Source: Thoreauomyces humboldtii (taxonomy: Eukaryota > Chytridiomycota > Chytridiomycetes > Spizellomycetales > Powellomycetaceae). From it: a DNA stretch of 15,298 nt. Below, one piece after another: positions 7,401 through 15,298 of the stretch. Below the pieces are notes generated by a model, which saw nothing but the letters and a program-made list of their open reading frames with translations, was not told the DNA's origin and did no database searches. The DNA lies in the NCBI GenBank assembly GCA_027596035.1, contig JADGJA010000551.1:1-15298 (forward strand). The letters are read 5' to 3'. Position 1 is the first letter of the stretch. Each line of letters starts with the position of its first letter. The translations under genes were made by a program, and so were the position numbers.

Positions 7401-10400
7401 TCAGGTAACACCGGTTGGAGGCTTCCCACTGTTGATGGCGGCAGCCCGCTCCCGCACGCTCCCACTCCTCACGAGCCCGACCGGTACATCGGGAGACTGT
7501 CTCGGCGAAGCAGCGGCGGCTCTCAGGGTGTCCCGATACGCCTTCCAAGGCGGGGAGGAGGCTACCTGAACCGACGACGACGACGACGACTGCACATGCA
7601 CGGGCAGCACGACTGTCGTGTGGTACCCTCCTCCTCCCGACGCAGCCGTGGTCCCCTTCCTGCTGGGAGCCGACCTCGTCCCGCTCCTCGACAGGAATCC
7701 GTTGGGAGGCAACCTGCCCGTCGGACCGGTCCCAGGGTTCGGCGTCGTCGGCGACTCGTTCCGTAGGATCTGCTGCACGTCGACGGCGGTCGTCTCCATG
7801 GCCGTCGTGGAGAAGGTCCTCGCCATCCTCGATCGCGTCGGGGTCATGGTCGTCGTCGAAGCGGGAGACGGAGGCGGTAGGTCCTTGAGCGTGTCGGCGG
7901 ACCTCTGGGTGATGATCTGCGGTCGAGATTGGGAGGCCCTCCGCAGTCGCCGTGGCGGTGTCGATGCCGCCGGCGGTGAAACGATTTCCGTCCGCTGCGG
8001 CGGAGGTATTGGCGACTCCGCCATGAGCGTACGTGTGACGTGAGGTGTTGGTGAGGGTATCGATCCCATGCGTTGACCGCCTGGGATCCGAAGGGACAAA
8101 GGATAGGTTGGTCCGCTACCATCGATGGGAGGTTTTCGCTCCACGCTTTCCAGTGACCAGGTGGGATCTCCAGATTGTTTACGGGGTTTCGTATGTGTAA
8201 GCGCAGATGTCGAACCGGACGTGGGGAGAGTGACTTCGTGAGCGACAACGGCAATGCCCGAGGCAGTTCGAGACAGAGTCGAAACAAGGTCAGTTGTTGA
8301 AGTAGTCGGTGATCGATTTGGCGACCTAGGCGAAGGTAAGGGGATCTGTGATCCACGCGCTTTCACAGCTTGATGCGTTGGGGACGGGGGCGGACGTGGG
8401 TGATGTTGATGGTTCGTCGAGTCCGTCGCTTCAGGACCATGCTCGCTTTCCGGAGGCAAGGACTGTGACGGCAATTGCGGATTCGCCCCTATATGCGGAG
8501 ATGGCGGCTGCTGGGCGGTCGAGGACAGAGACACGTCCGCCTCTGCGTCAGCAATGGATGATGCATCTTGAGACGCATTTGGGAGAGTGATTTCCGCTTG
8601 CGCGCTTACAAGGGTATCAGGGTGTCGGTTGACAAGGAGTTCTGCGGTAGATATTGAAGGACGCTTCGTCGGAGATCCTGCAAGAACCGGCTGATCCAGC
8701 TCGAGCGAATGCTTGGGATCCTCTATCGCTTCGATGGGTATTGAAGTTTCGAGGTGTATACGTGAAGCGTCCCCCGAGACCATCGCTCTCACGAAAACTT
8801 TGGCGTCACTGTTGGTATCAGAAGAGCTGGAATCCTTTTCCACGCTTGATTCCGCGAGACTGGTAAATGCCTGGATGTTAGGGGTTGTTGGTTTCGTCTG
8901 TGAAGATACGTCTGGTGCCAGATCAATCGGAGATGGAAGCATAGCGGAGGCGTTGCTGACTGAAGGCTCTACTGTGGTTTCTAAAGAGGTTCCCATGTGG
9001 ATGTGATCAGGCCGGGCTAGGACAGGAAGCATCACCACCGGGGCATTTTCGGCGTTGGATAGCTGTGCTGGTATCATCTCGGCTTCATTCTCATCTAACC
9101 GAGAGCCCGCGGTTGTTTCTGGCAGCTCGGTGACGTTTCCGCCACCAGTGGTGGCCGTCTCGTCATCCACCGACACCCCTCCGGTGCTGACCATTTCCCA
9201 GTCGCTTTCTGCAATGGGAGCAGAAACCAATTCGCTGATTCCTGAAGGTTCAAGGTTGCGAAGGTATGCATTGACGACTCCGTCATCTTCAGCTTCAACG
9301 GCTGGTATGGTCTCCCGTTCAGCAGATAGCGCTTCTGTCGAATCGATCGGCGTTTCAGTGAGATTCTGCATGCTGACAAGCTGCGGACGAGGTCCTGAAG
9401 GATATCGCGCTTGCAAGGCTGTTTGGAATATCAGTCACAGGTCGCAAAATACATTTGGAGACGGTTTTTCCTACCGGCAAGAATCTTGGCAATCGGTTCA
9501 TTGTCCTCCAGTACATCCTCGGCAGTCTCCCCATCCCCATTCGTGGCAATCAGATCGATGGGGCCATCGGGAGGGAAGAATGCTGGGCCATCCTCGGGTG
9601 GGTCATCACCTTCCGCGCGACACCGTCCTAGCAGAACCACGACTTCCAAATGGCCTTCCGCACAAGCGCAATGTAGCGGTGTCCAGCCTTCAATGTCGAA
9701 AACGTTGACTCTAATCCGCGTCGTTTCAAGAAGGAGCTTGACGAGATCCACGTGTCCATAAGTGCAGGCCTGATGTAGTGGAGTGAGACCCTTCTGCGAT
9801 GTTCGGACCTCGTTAATGTCCTCGATCGACTTCAGACATTCTTGGATCCGATCGAGGTACGATGGGTCAACGCATGGTCCGTGCTGACAGAGGTACATCA
9901 AAACAGTCGCTGAATCGAACTGCACCCCGAGACCCCGTCTGGGCTTCCCGTTCCCTGTCGTCCCAGATTTCGAGAGGCTCGACTTTCGTGGCGACTTCGC
10001 GGACGACTTTTCGGACTGAGGGTTGCGGATTGACAGGGTTTTACCAAGACCGTTCTCTACGTGCCCAATCGACAATTCCTTCGTCACAGCATCCTCCGCG
10101 TCCTCGAGGTTTCTACCTTTCGAGTCGATCGGATCCCCCTGATGAACCTCGTCGTTCGCTTCGCTACTCTTTCTGCCTTGAGGCCGTGGTTTGGACTGCA
10201 AGAAATCCTCGATGGACGAGTAAAAAGGTTGCTGGTCCGCAATGGGTGGAGACGGCGGCACGATTGAGCCTGTCCAAACTGAAGTCAGTCCTGAGTCTCT
10301 GGAACCAATTCCGTTTCCGGTTCCCAAACGTGAAAAGAAAGGGCATACCCTCTACGTCCACAACCTTGCTGAACATCTGAGTGGTGACCTGATCGTCCGC

Positions 10401-11211
10401 ACAGTCCACGGGTCGATAGTTTCTGTCGTTCTTCTTTCTGCTTGCGGCACCCAGTTCCAGCAATCGCTTGACGAGCTCGCTCATGCCCTGAAATGCCGCG
10501 AGGTGGAGCACAGTGTTTCCGTCTCCCCAGACGCGACCCATGAACTCGTAAAGAACCTTCCGCGACTGTATCTCGTCCGTCGTTCGAGCCACGAAATCAA
10601 GGAGGTCGAGCGCCATGTCCTCAGCGTTGAGGACACAAGCTATTTGAATGGCGTTGAGATTGGCCATGCTAAGTTGACGGTGAAAAGCGTAAGTACGAGA
10701 ACCCTGAGTAGCACTCTCTGAGGAAAGAAAGGATCAAACCTTGGTCCCAAAAGCTCGGCAGCGTCATTAAGAACCTCTTCATCAAGCTGGTAAAATATGT
10801 CTGTGTTTGGGTATGTTGTAGTGAGGAGTAGCTGCAGAACCTCGGTTGAGCTTGGGTATGTGATGAGAAAGTCTGACAGGGCCGCCTGGTCCTCATCGTT
10901 GATGGCCGTAAAAATTACTCGCTTGATTTCCGTATCCCGCTCGGCTGCCGACAAAGATGCTAGAGAATTACCAGTCAGTTACCGCTGCCGACAGAAAGAA
11001 ACGAGAAAACGGCCATGTCACCTCCAAAGAAAGAAGAGCTCCCGATCTCTCTCGAGTTCAGGGAGCTGAGGGACTCGTTGCTGCTCTCTCGACTATGAGT
11101 AACGACAGGAGAAGCAAGTCTTGTAGCGATATCGCCCAGGTAACTGTTGCCACCACCCGTACCCGCAGACAGTCTCAGCGCACTTCGAGCGGTCCTCGCT
11201 GGTGAGTCCAT
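7401..11211 (-). CDS. Ankyrin-repeat protein, MYPT-like candidate PP1 regulatory subunit
   Basis: Exons in reading order are 11211-11022, 10959-10740, 10668-10349, 10278-9475 and 9418-7401, giving 1183 residues. Introns of 62, 71, 70 and 56 nt have phases 1, 2, 1 and 1. A short Ser-rich N-terminus is followed by a first ankyrin-like block (~65-230), clearest in DGNTVLHLAAFQG. A Lys/Ser-rich linker follows, then a second block (~362-511): GVQFDSATVL, GLTPLHQACTYGH, EGWTPLHCACAEGH, GDGETAEDVLEDNEP. The order VxFD, GLTxLHQAC, EGWxPLHxA and GD/ETxxD closely follows the animal MYPT/PPP1R12-16 module, where KVKF binds protein phosphatase 1. Here the motif would be VQF (362-364), three residues after RR. 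The last ~670 residues are one uninterrupted exon, rich in Ser, Pro and Thr and probably disordered, ending in a basic RSGSVRERAAAIN segment. The start is the first ATG in this frame after an upstream stretch without one. The PP1 role is inferred. Confidence 0.85.
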
Positions 11212-11498
11212 TGGTCCGTCAAATGTTTCTCTTCTGCGAACCACCGAGGGTGGAACCGACGTACAGTATCGCCGTGGGGACAAACAAAACGTCGCCGCGC
11301 TGCGCGTCCATTATCATTCTTGCTTACGTACGTACGCTGTCAGAACTTTACCCACACGTACCTCGCCGACGGACAAAGGCGCCGGAATGTGAATGAAGAG
11401 CTGCGCCATCCTGCGCTCTGTGGGGGATCTTTCTCCCTAGTACAGTTGTATAGGGTACTCAACCGCCTCGCAACACACCTTCCTTCGTACAAGTGGAG
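11212..11498. promoter_or_regulatory. Divergent promoter region
   Basis: This 287-base gap separates the starts of the ankyrin gene (-) and the 244-residue gene (+), so it must carry both core promoters. It contains the palindrome TACGTACGTA (11325-11334), a GATA-type TTATC at 11311-11315 and a GC-rich dyad near 11297-11306. On the plus strand two small upstream ORFs precede the coding start: ATGTGA at 11387-11392 and a 15-residue ORF at 11393-11440. Confidence 0.55.
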
Positions 11499-12233
11499 AT
11501 GAGCGACTCCGAGGACGACGCGTGGGACTGGCGATCCTTCGTAGCCTACCAAGGGGCCTCCGAGGTCCCACGGAACGAACTCTCCCGATTCATCGCTCAG
11601 AGCAGAGCCACCATCCAGCAGTCCCTCGTCGCCTCCCTCTCCGTCCTGGCAAAGGACTTTCCAACAGAGTTCGGTGAGGTGAGGTCGGTCAGAGATCCAG
11701 ACTCCCTGGCCGAACCGCTCCGAGAGGTCCTCGACGGTTGGTCGAGGGAGGACCAGGAGGACCTCGTCATCAGGTTCCCCGGCGGCATGGCAGAGTTCCT
11801 GTCGCTCACCTACGACACCCAGCCTTCCTCCCACGCTCGCTTCGGACTCCCTATTGTCCTTCCCGAGGTCGAGGTCGACGATGGGCATGACCACAACCAT
11901 CACCATCCGTCCGTTCCAGGACTGTTGCGCATCGCTCTCGACTTTGACGAGGACGTCGACCTGCGCGCAGCCGACTCTTCCTTCTACCTGGCCTGCTCCT
12001 TGGACGCTCCTCCCTCCGAGGGGAAGAAGAAGAAGACCAAGAAGAAGACGTCCTTCGGAAAGGTCTACTACGGGGACAGGGAAGGGAGTCGCCCGCTCGT
12101 CCTCGTCGCGGACAGCTTCGAGGAGTGGTTCGCAGACTGGGCAGGCTTCCTCTCGGACGAGTACAAGGGCGCGGCCACCGACGACGCCAGGAAGGAGCTC
12201 CTCGGCGAGTATTATGCCGGTTACGAGGACTAG
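11499..12233 (+). CDS. Unrecognised acidic protein, 244 residues, intronless
   Basis: I cannot assign a family with confidence. The N-terminus is acidic with two Trp (MSDSEDDAWDWRSF). A predicted mostly helical part follows to ~105, with LREVLDGWSREDQEDLV. Then come a His/Asp cluster (DDGHDHNHHH, ~127-136), a hydrophobic/acidic segment (GLLRIALDFDEDVDL), a Lys cluster (GKKKKTKKKTSFGKV, ~173) and an acidic end with DSFEEWFADWAGFLSDE. The last block is loosely like the C-terminal part of SMI1/KNR4 (SUKH) domains (a hydrophobic strand, then SFEEW), but the glycine-rich core motif is not obvious, so I keep it as hypothetical. The ATG at 11499 is the first in frame after the leader. Codon use is strongly C/G-ending, as expected for a real gene. 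There is no signal peptide or membrane segment. Confidence 0.78.
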   Translation: MSDSEDDAWDWRSFVAYQGASEVPRNELSRFIAQSRATIQQSLVASLSVLAKDFPTEFGEVRSVRDPDSLAEPLREVLDGWSREDQEDLVIRFPGGMAEFLSLTYDTQPSSHARFGLPIVLPEVEVDDGHDHNHHHPSVPGLLRIALDFDEDVDLRAADSSFYLACSLDAPPSEGKKKKTKKKTSFGKVYYGDREGSRPLVLVADSFEEWFADWAGFLSDEYKGAATDDARKELLGEYYAGYED

Positions 12234-12280
12234 ATGGAATGGATGACATCGTTCTCCCCTATAGATACCACATAGTGAAA

Positions 12281-12302
12281 GAGAGAGAGAGAGAGAGAGA
12301 GA
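12281..12302. repeat. (GA)11 microsatellite
   Basis: Eleven uninterrupted GA units lie just downstream of the 244-residue gene. The same dinucleotide in the opposite orientation forms a longer tract inside CBF5 intron 1. Confidence 0.9.
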
Positions 12303-12602
12303 CTGAATGGCAATTGTGAAGGCGAAAAAAAATATGATATGAGAAAAGAAGGGAAAGTTGCAGGTGCAGATGCATGCGTACAGTATAGGTGCAGGGTCGA
12401 CCATGTACTCCTCCTGCTCCTGCCTGTTCGCTTTCCAGATGTCATCGCAAAGTGATGACCGAGCTCGCAGCGCAAGCTTCGTCCAGACTGGGTACCCAGA
12501 ATCCTCACTCCTACGGCATCTTCAAGAAGCCTCGACAAGGTCGAAAAGTGAGAAGCAGGGGAAAGTAGCGATGGTGTGATATGTCGTGGTTGCGTGATGG
12601 AA

Positions 12603-12608
12603 AATAAA
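12603..12608 (+). terminator. Possible polyadenylation signal for the 244-residue gene
   Basis: This is a canonical AATAAA, 370 bases after the stop at 12233 and ten bases before the convergent CBF5 stop. Fungal signals are weak and variable, so its use is uncertain. Confidence 0.3.
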
Positions 12609-12618
12609 AGTATCGGAT

Positions 12619-14265
12619 CTACTCGTCGTCGCCCTTGGACTTCTTGGACTTCTTCTTCTTGTCCTTCTTCTCCGACCCAGGAGCCTAGAGTGACGAGCTG
12701 TGTGAGCAAAAAATCGAGGGACAGCAGTTCCTGCAAACGTTAACACGCACCTCGACGGCCTCCTCCGCGGCAGCCTTCTTCTCCTTCTTTTCCTTCTTCT
12801 CCTTCTTGGCCTTCTTTGCCTCCGCTTCTGGCTCGGCGTCGTCAGCCTTTCGCTTCTTGCTGGACTTGACCTCCTCGATCAGAGGCTTGACGGGGGAGTC
12901 GGTGTCCATGGCGTCGGCCTTGGCGGGTGTGGCGGGTGCGGCAGCCGAAGGCTTCGCGTCGACCTGGCCAGCAGCGTAGTCGACAAAGTCCTTCTTCCAC
13001 GCGGCGGGGGTAGTCTCTGTGGCACGGCCGAACTTGTCGAGGTGTCCGTCCTTGATGAGCTTCTTCTTCTCGACGGCCTTGGGACCGAGTCCCCATCGGC
13101 GGGGGTACGTGTCGCGCTCCATGATGACACGCTTGATCTTGGCGACGACGCCGTGGTCGCAGGTGGCCATCTCGGCCGTGGACATTTGTGCGATGGCGAG
13201 GGCGATGGCTTCACCCTTGGTGGTCATAAGAACGATCTCCTCGTTGATGTCGACGCCCGACTCGAAGCGAAGGAGACCGGGGATCATGAGCTTGGCACCG
13301 TAGCAGATAGCGTTGACGGCGCTGTCCTTAACAACAACACGCTTGTAAGACGTGAGGAGAGACTCCAGAGGTCGGACAACTCGACGGAGGTAGGATTCTG
13401 TAAATTATCATTTGTCAGAGGCAAAGCACAGCATAGGGGGGAGGACAGATAAATCGTACCATCCTTGGTATTGTCGTAAACCCACTGAGCGTCCATGACA
13501 TCGTGCATGGTGACGAGATTGTCGTCCTCGCCGGTGGCCCCGGAGCGCACACGACGCAGCTCCTGCATGTGGCCGCCGACACCGAGAAGCAAACCCAGGT
13601 GGACGCAGAGGGTTCGGATGTAGGTTCCAGCCTCGCAGCTGACCCAGAACACACCGAGGTGACGGTCATTGTCGAACTCAACAAGCTTGAGCTCGTGGAT
13701 GGTTCGGATACGCAGCTGACGCTTGACGGCCGAGATCAACGGAGGACGCTGGAACAAGGCTCCCGTCATGGTCTCGAGCGCCTGAGCAAGCTTCTTCTCG
13801 GACTCGATGGCATCGTGGAGACGGAGGATGGCAACGTACTCCTTTCCAGCTCCCTGTTGCGACTTCACAAGACGGGTGGCTCGGTCTACGCAGACGATCA
13901 GACATCCAGTGACCTTGGGGTCAAGGGTTCCGCTGTGACCGGTCTTCTCGGCACGCAAGATACGACGAATCCAGGCAACGACCTCGTGGGAGGAAGGGTT
14001 CGCGGGTTTGTCGAGGTTGATGACTCCGTACTTCACGTAGTTCTCAATGTCACGCTTCAAAGGAGCGCAACCGCTGGGGATAGGAGTGTAGTGTCCCGTA
14101 CGAACGTTGAGTTTGTCGTAGTTCTGTTATTGGTTCCCCACGGATGAAAGAAGATACGGTCAGGAAACGTTTCTCTCTCACGCAAGGGCATCCAACCGTG
14201 ATAGGAAAAAGAAAAAGAGAGGTCTCCTCCTGCACGCAGCTGCCCTCTCTGTCGCCTTCTCTGTA

Positions 14266-14301
<36 letters not shown>

Positions 14302-14510
14302 CATCTGATGTAGCTCGTTGGAACGAGACAGCTGTCGCCCCTCAGCAAAGGGGGCTGTTCTGGGCCTGGGGAATGTGGGAGGACACACACCTTCAGGAGG
14401 AGCGGCCAGGTGGACGTGTCCATGGAAGGGGTGACGGATGTTGGCTTGATGTGGTAGTCAGCCTCTGCCGACGTAGCCTTTGCGGCGTCTGCGGTCTTTG
14501 TTTTGCCCAT
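12619..14510 (-). CDS. CBF5: H/ACA snoRNP pseudouridine synthase Cbf5 (dyskerin)
   Basis: Exons in reading order are 14510-14391, 14123-13460, 13397-12751 and 12684-12619, giving 498 residues, close to the yeast length. Introns are 267, 62 and 66 nt with phases 0, 1 and 0. Cbf5 is the catalytic subunit of box H/ACA particles: it converts uridine to pseudouridine in rRNA and snRNA and is needed for pre-rRNA processing. In order: DKCLD region ([22 protein letters not shown]), TruB catalytic domain with [12 protein letters not shown], where Asp108 is the expected catalytic residue, [33 protein letters not shown], then a PUA domain (~280-355; [29 protein letters not shown]), [12 protein letters not shown], and a Lys/Glu-rich nucleolar tail (~430-498). 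Joints LLLK/NYDK and TKD/ESYLRR restore conserved sequence exactly. The last intron separates two halves of the Lys-rich tail. The ATG at 14510 (MGKTKTADA) precedes the conserved start and is the natural choice. Confidence 0.96.
14124..14390 (-). other. CBF5 intron 1 (267 nt), unusually long for this window
   Basis: The donor is CTGAAG|GTGTGTGT and the acceptor is CCAATAACAG|AACTACG. It is about four times longer than the other introns here and carries a (GA)14 tract on the sense strand. It also contains a pyrimidine-rich run and CTGACC about 38 nt before the acceptor. No convincing C/D or H/ACA snoRNA was seen. Confidence 0.88.
14269..14296. repeat. (CT)14 microsatellite inside CBF5 intron 1
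   Basis: Fourteen uninterrupted CT units on the plus strand read as (GA)14 in the CBF5 transcript. It probably explains much of the extra intron length. Confidence 0.92.
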
Positions 14511-14570
14511 TGTTCAAGTCTCTGGACGGGTTGCGTCGTCGTTGAGAAATGGGAAACGAAGCGTAGATGC

Positions 14571-14640
14571 AAGAGGGAGAGGCAGAGAGAGAGACGTGGG
14601 AAAAAAAAAGGAAAGAGAAAGGGGAGAGGAGAGAGAGAAG
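14571..14640 (-). promoter_or_regulatory. CBF5: CT-rich leader/promoter tract of CBF5
   Basis: On the CBF5 sense strand this is an almost pure pyrimidine stretch with nine T in a row, ending about 60 bases before the start codon. Such CT-rich tracts commonly sit near transcription starts of highly expressed fungal genes. Assignment is by position and composition only. Confidence 0.4.
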
Positions 14641-14711
14641 CGAGCTGCTGCTGCTGCAGTTTTTTTCTAAAGGGACAAGCCACTTTCCCAGGGTCCTCGT
14701 CACTGTCGGAA

Positions 14712-14755
14712 ACTCTGGACCCCTCTGGAGCCTCTGGACCTCTGGAGCCTCTGGA
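14712..14755. repeat. Tandem CTCTGGA(G/C) repeat
   Basis: The core CTCTGGA recurs five times with 8-10 base spacing (for example CCTCTGGAG, CCTCTGGAC, CCTCTGGAA). It lies upstream of CBF5 in non-coding DNA. Confidence 0.7.
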
Positions 14756-15298
14756 AGAAACCATCATCTCGGATGCCCCTCGGATGCGCGACCTCAAGGC
14801 CAGTGCCGAGCAGCGCATGTCGCATCCGAGAAGCTATGCAGTGAATCCGAAGAGCTTGCTTGTGGTAGAACTCAATTGGAAACGATGTTTCTGAAGGATT
14901 GATCTGGACTTTTTCCATGCTGGGAATCTTTACGCCGGTGAGTGTACACGTGCTCCGGGTCAGAATAGGGATGCTCCACTCGCTGAAGGTATGATAGCTC
15001 TTCACTGTTTCTTGCTGGGTCCCTTCTTTCTGCATCGAGCAAAACGAAAGCTGTCACACCTCAACTAGCGATGTGCACAGGCTCCCAGCAATCAAATCAG
15101 AATGAACCAGACTCGCGAGGCTTTTGAACATGGCAGATCACGCTGCACTGCTGTACAGTACGTAGGCTAAGTGCCTAGCTGGCAAAAGGTTTTTGCGTTC
15201 AAAGCGCTTTTCCTGACAGGGTCTCTCTGGTGCACCAATTGTGAGCAAGATGTCGTGACGATGAGCCGGCGTACCGTAGTGAAACTGGGGCTGTACCC

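Larger units (their letters stand above)
12234..12618. other. Convergent 3' intergenic region
   Basis: This 385-base gap holds both 3' ends. It carries a (GA)11 microsatellite (12281-12302), an A-run near 12326, a repeated CTCCTGC near 12408-12423, and an AATAAA at 12603-12608 on the plus strand, only ten bases from the CBF5 stop. If that signal is used, the plus transcript would reach into the CBF5 coding end. No gene was recognised. Confidence 0.5.
14511..15298. other. CBF5 upstream region, no second gene supported
   Basis: These 788 bases carry the CBF5 promoter and leader near 14511-14660 and then unassigned DNA. Visible items are a polypurine stretch (14571-14640), CTG repeats (14645-14656), a tandem CCTCTGGAG-like repeat (14712-14755), a 10-bp inverted repeat (14779-14788 with 14821-14830), and an E-box CACGTG at 14947-14952 overlapping the palindrome GTGTACAC. 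Minus-strand open frames at 14700-15057 have no recognisable motif. A neighbour may begin beyond the right edge. Confidence 0.5.

Noticed and set aside
7618..8043. Plus-strand frame of 141 codons inside the ankyrin gene tail
   Set aside because: It is antisense to the last exon, and its composition follows from the opposite Ser/Pro-rich coding strand.
11340..12404. 354-codon minus-strand frame opposite the orphan gene
   Set aside because: It is the mirror of a GC-biased coding frame. Its start falls in a GA microsatellite and A-run, giving a Ser/Leu low-complexity N-terminus.
12451..12457. C-box-like GTGATGA suggesting a C/D snoRNA
   Set aside because: No D box CTGA follows within about 100 bases and there is no terminal stem.
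12358..12579. 73-codon plus-strand frame in the convergent gap
   Set aside because: It is short with mixed composition and no motif, and it sits in a region expected to be 3' UTR.
14700..15057. Minus-strand frames at the right edge as a possible gene
   Set aside because: There are two overlapping short frames, neither with a recognisable domain, in DNA containing simple repeats.
1..15298. Mobile elements, CRISPR, rRNA or a biosynthetic cluster
   Set aside because: No transposase, reverse transcriptase, long terminal repeats, spaced repeats, rRNA or pathway enzymes are visible.

Overview
This window is nuclear DNA of a fungus, most likely a basidiomycete. All four recognisable genes have close eukaryotic or fungal relatives. 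Three carry short GT-AG introns (56-89 nt, plus one of 267 nt), several with a CTGAC-type branch site 10-40 nt before the acceptor. Upstream regions are polypyrimidine- or purine-rich, and there is no operon structure and there are no Shine-Dalgarno sites. The phylum is an inference from gene style and is not proven by the sequence.

Layout from left to right. 1-1173: no supportable gene; low-complexity, inverted-repeat and G-run DNA, then the leader of the first gene. 1174-5659 (+): ECM16/DHR1, the DEAH-box helicase of small-subunit ribosome assembly. It has three exons and an apparent one-base deletion near 2894-2896. 6056-7214 (+): mitochondrial ribosomal protein uS9m, four exons. 11211-7401 (-): a 1183-residue ankyrin-repeat protein, five exons, whose central part resembles the protein-phosphatase-1 targeting (MYPT/PPP1R12-16) ankyrin module; it converges on uS9m. 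11499-12233 (+): an intronless, unrecognised acidic protein of 244 residues, divergent from the ankyrin gene. 14510-12619 (-): CBF5/dyskerin, the H/ACA box pseudouridine synthase, four exons. 14511-15298: CBF5 upstream DNA with no second gene that I can support.

Two of the genes (ECM16 and CBF5) act in the nucleolus on rRNA and one on the mitochondrial ribosome. This is ordinary housekeeping content and not a linked pathway. I see no transposon, CRISPR array, secondary-metabolite cluster, tRNA or rRNA.

I did not find an undescribed multi-gene system. The points most worth a second look are the ECM16 frameshift and its unusual motif III (STT), two stop-free introns whose length is a multiple of three, the MYPT-like ankyrin protein, the orphan acidic protein with short upstream ORFs, a 13-bp perfect inverted repeat at 208-235, and the long repeat-bearing first intron of CBF5.
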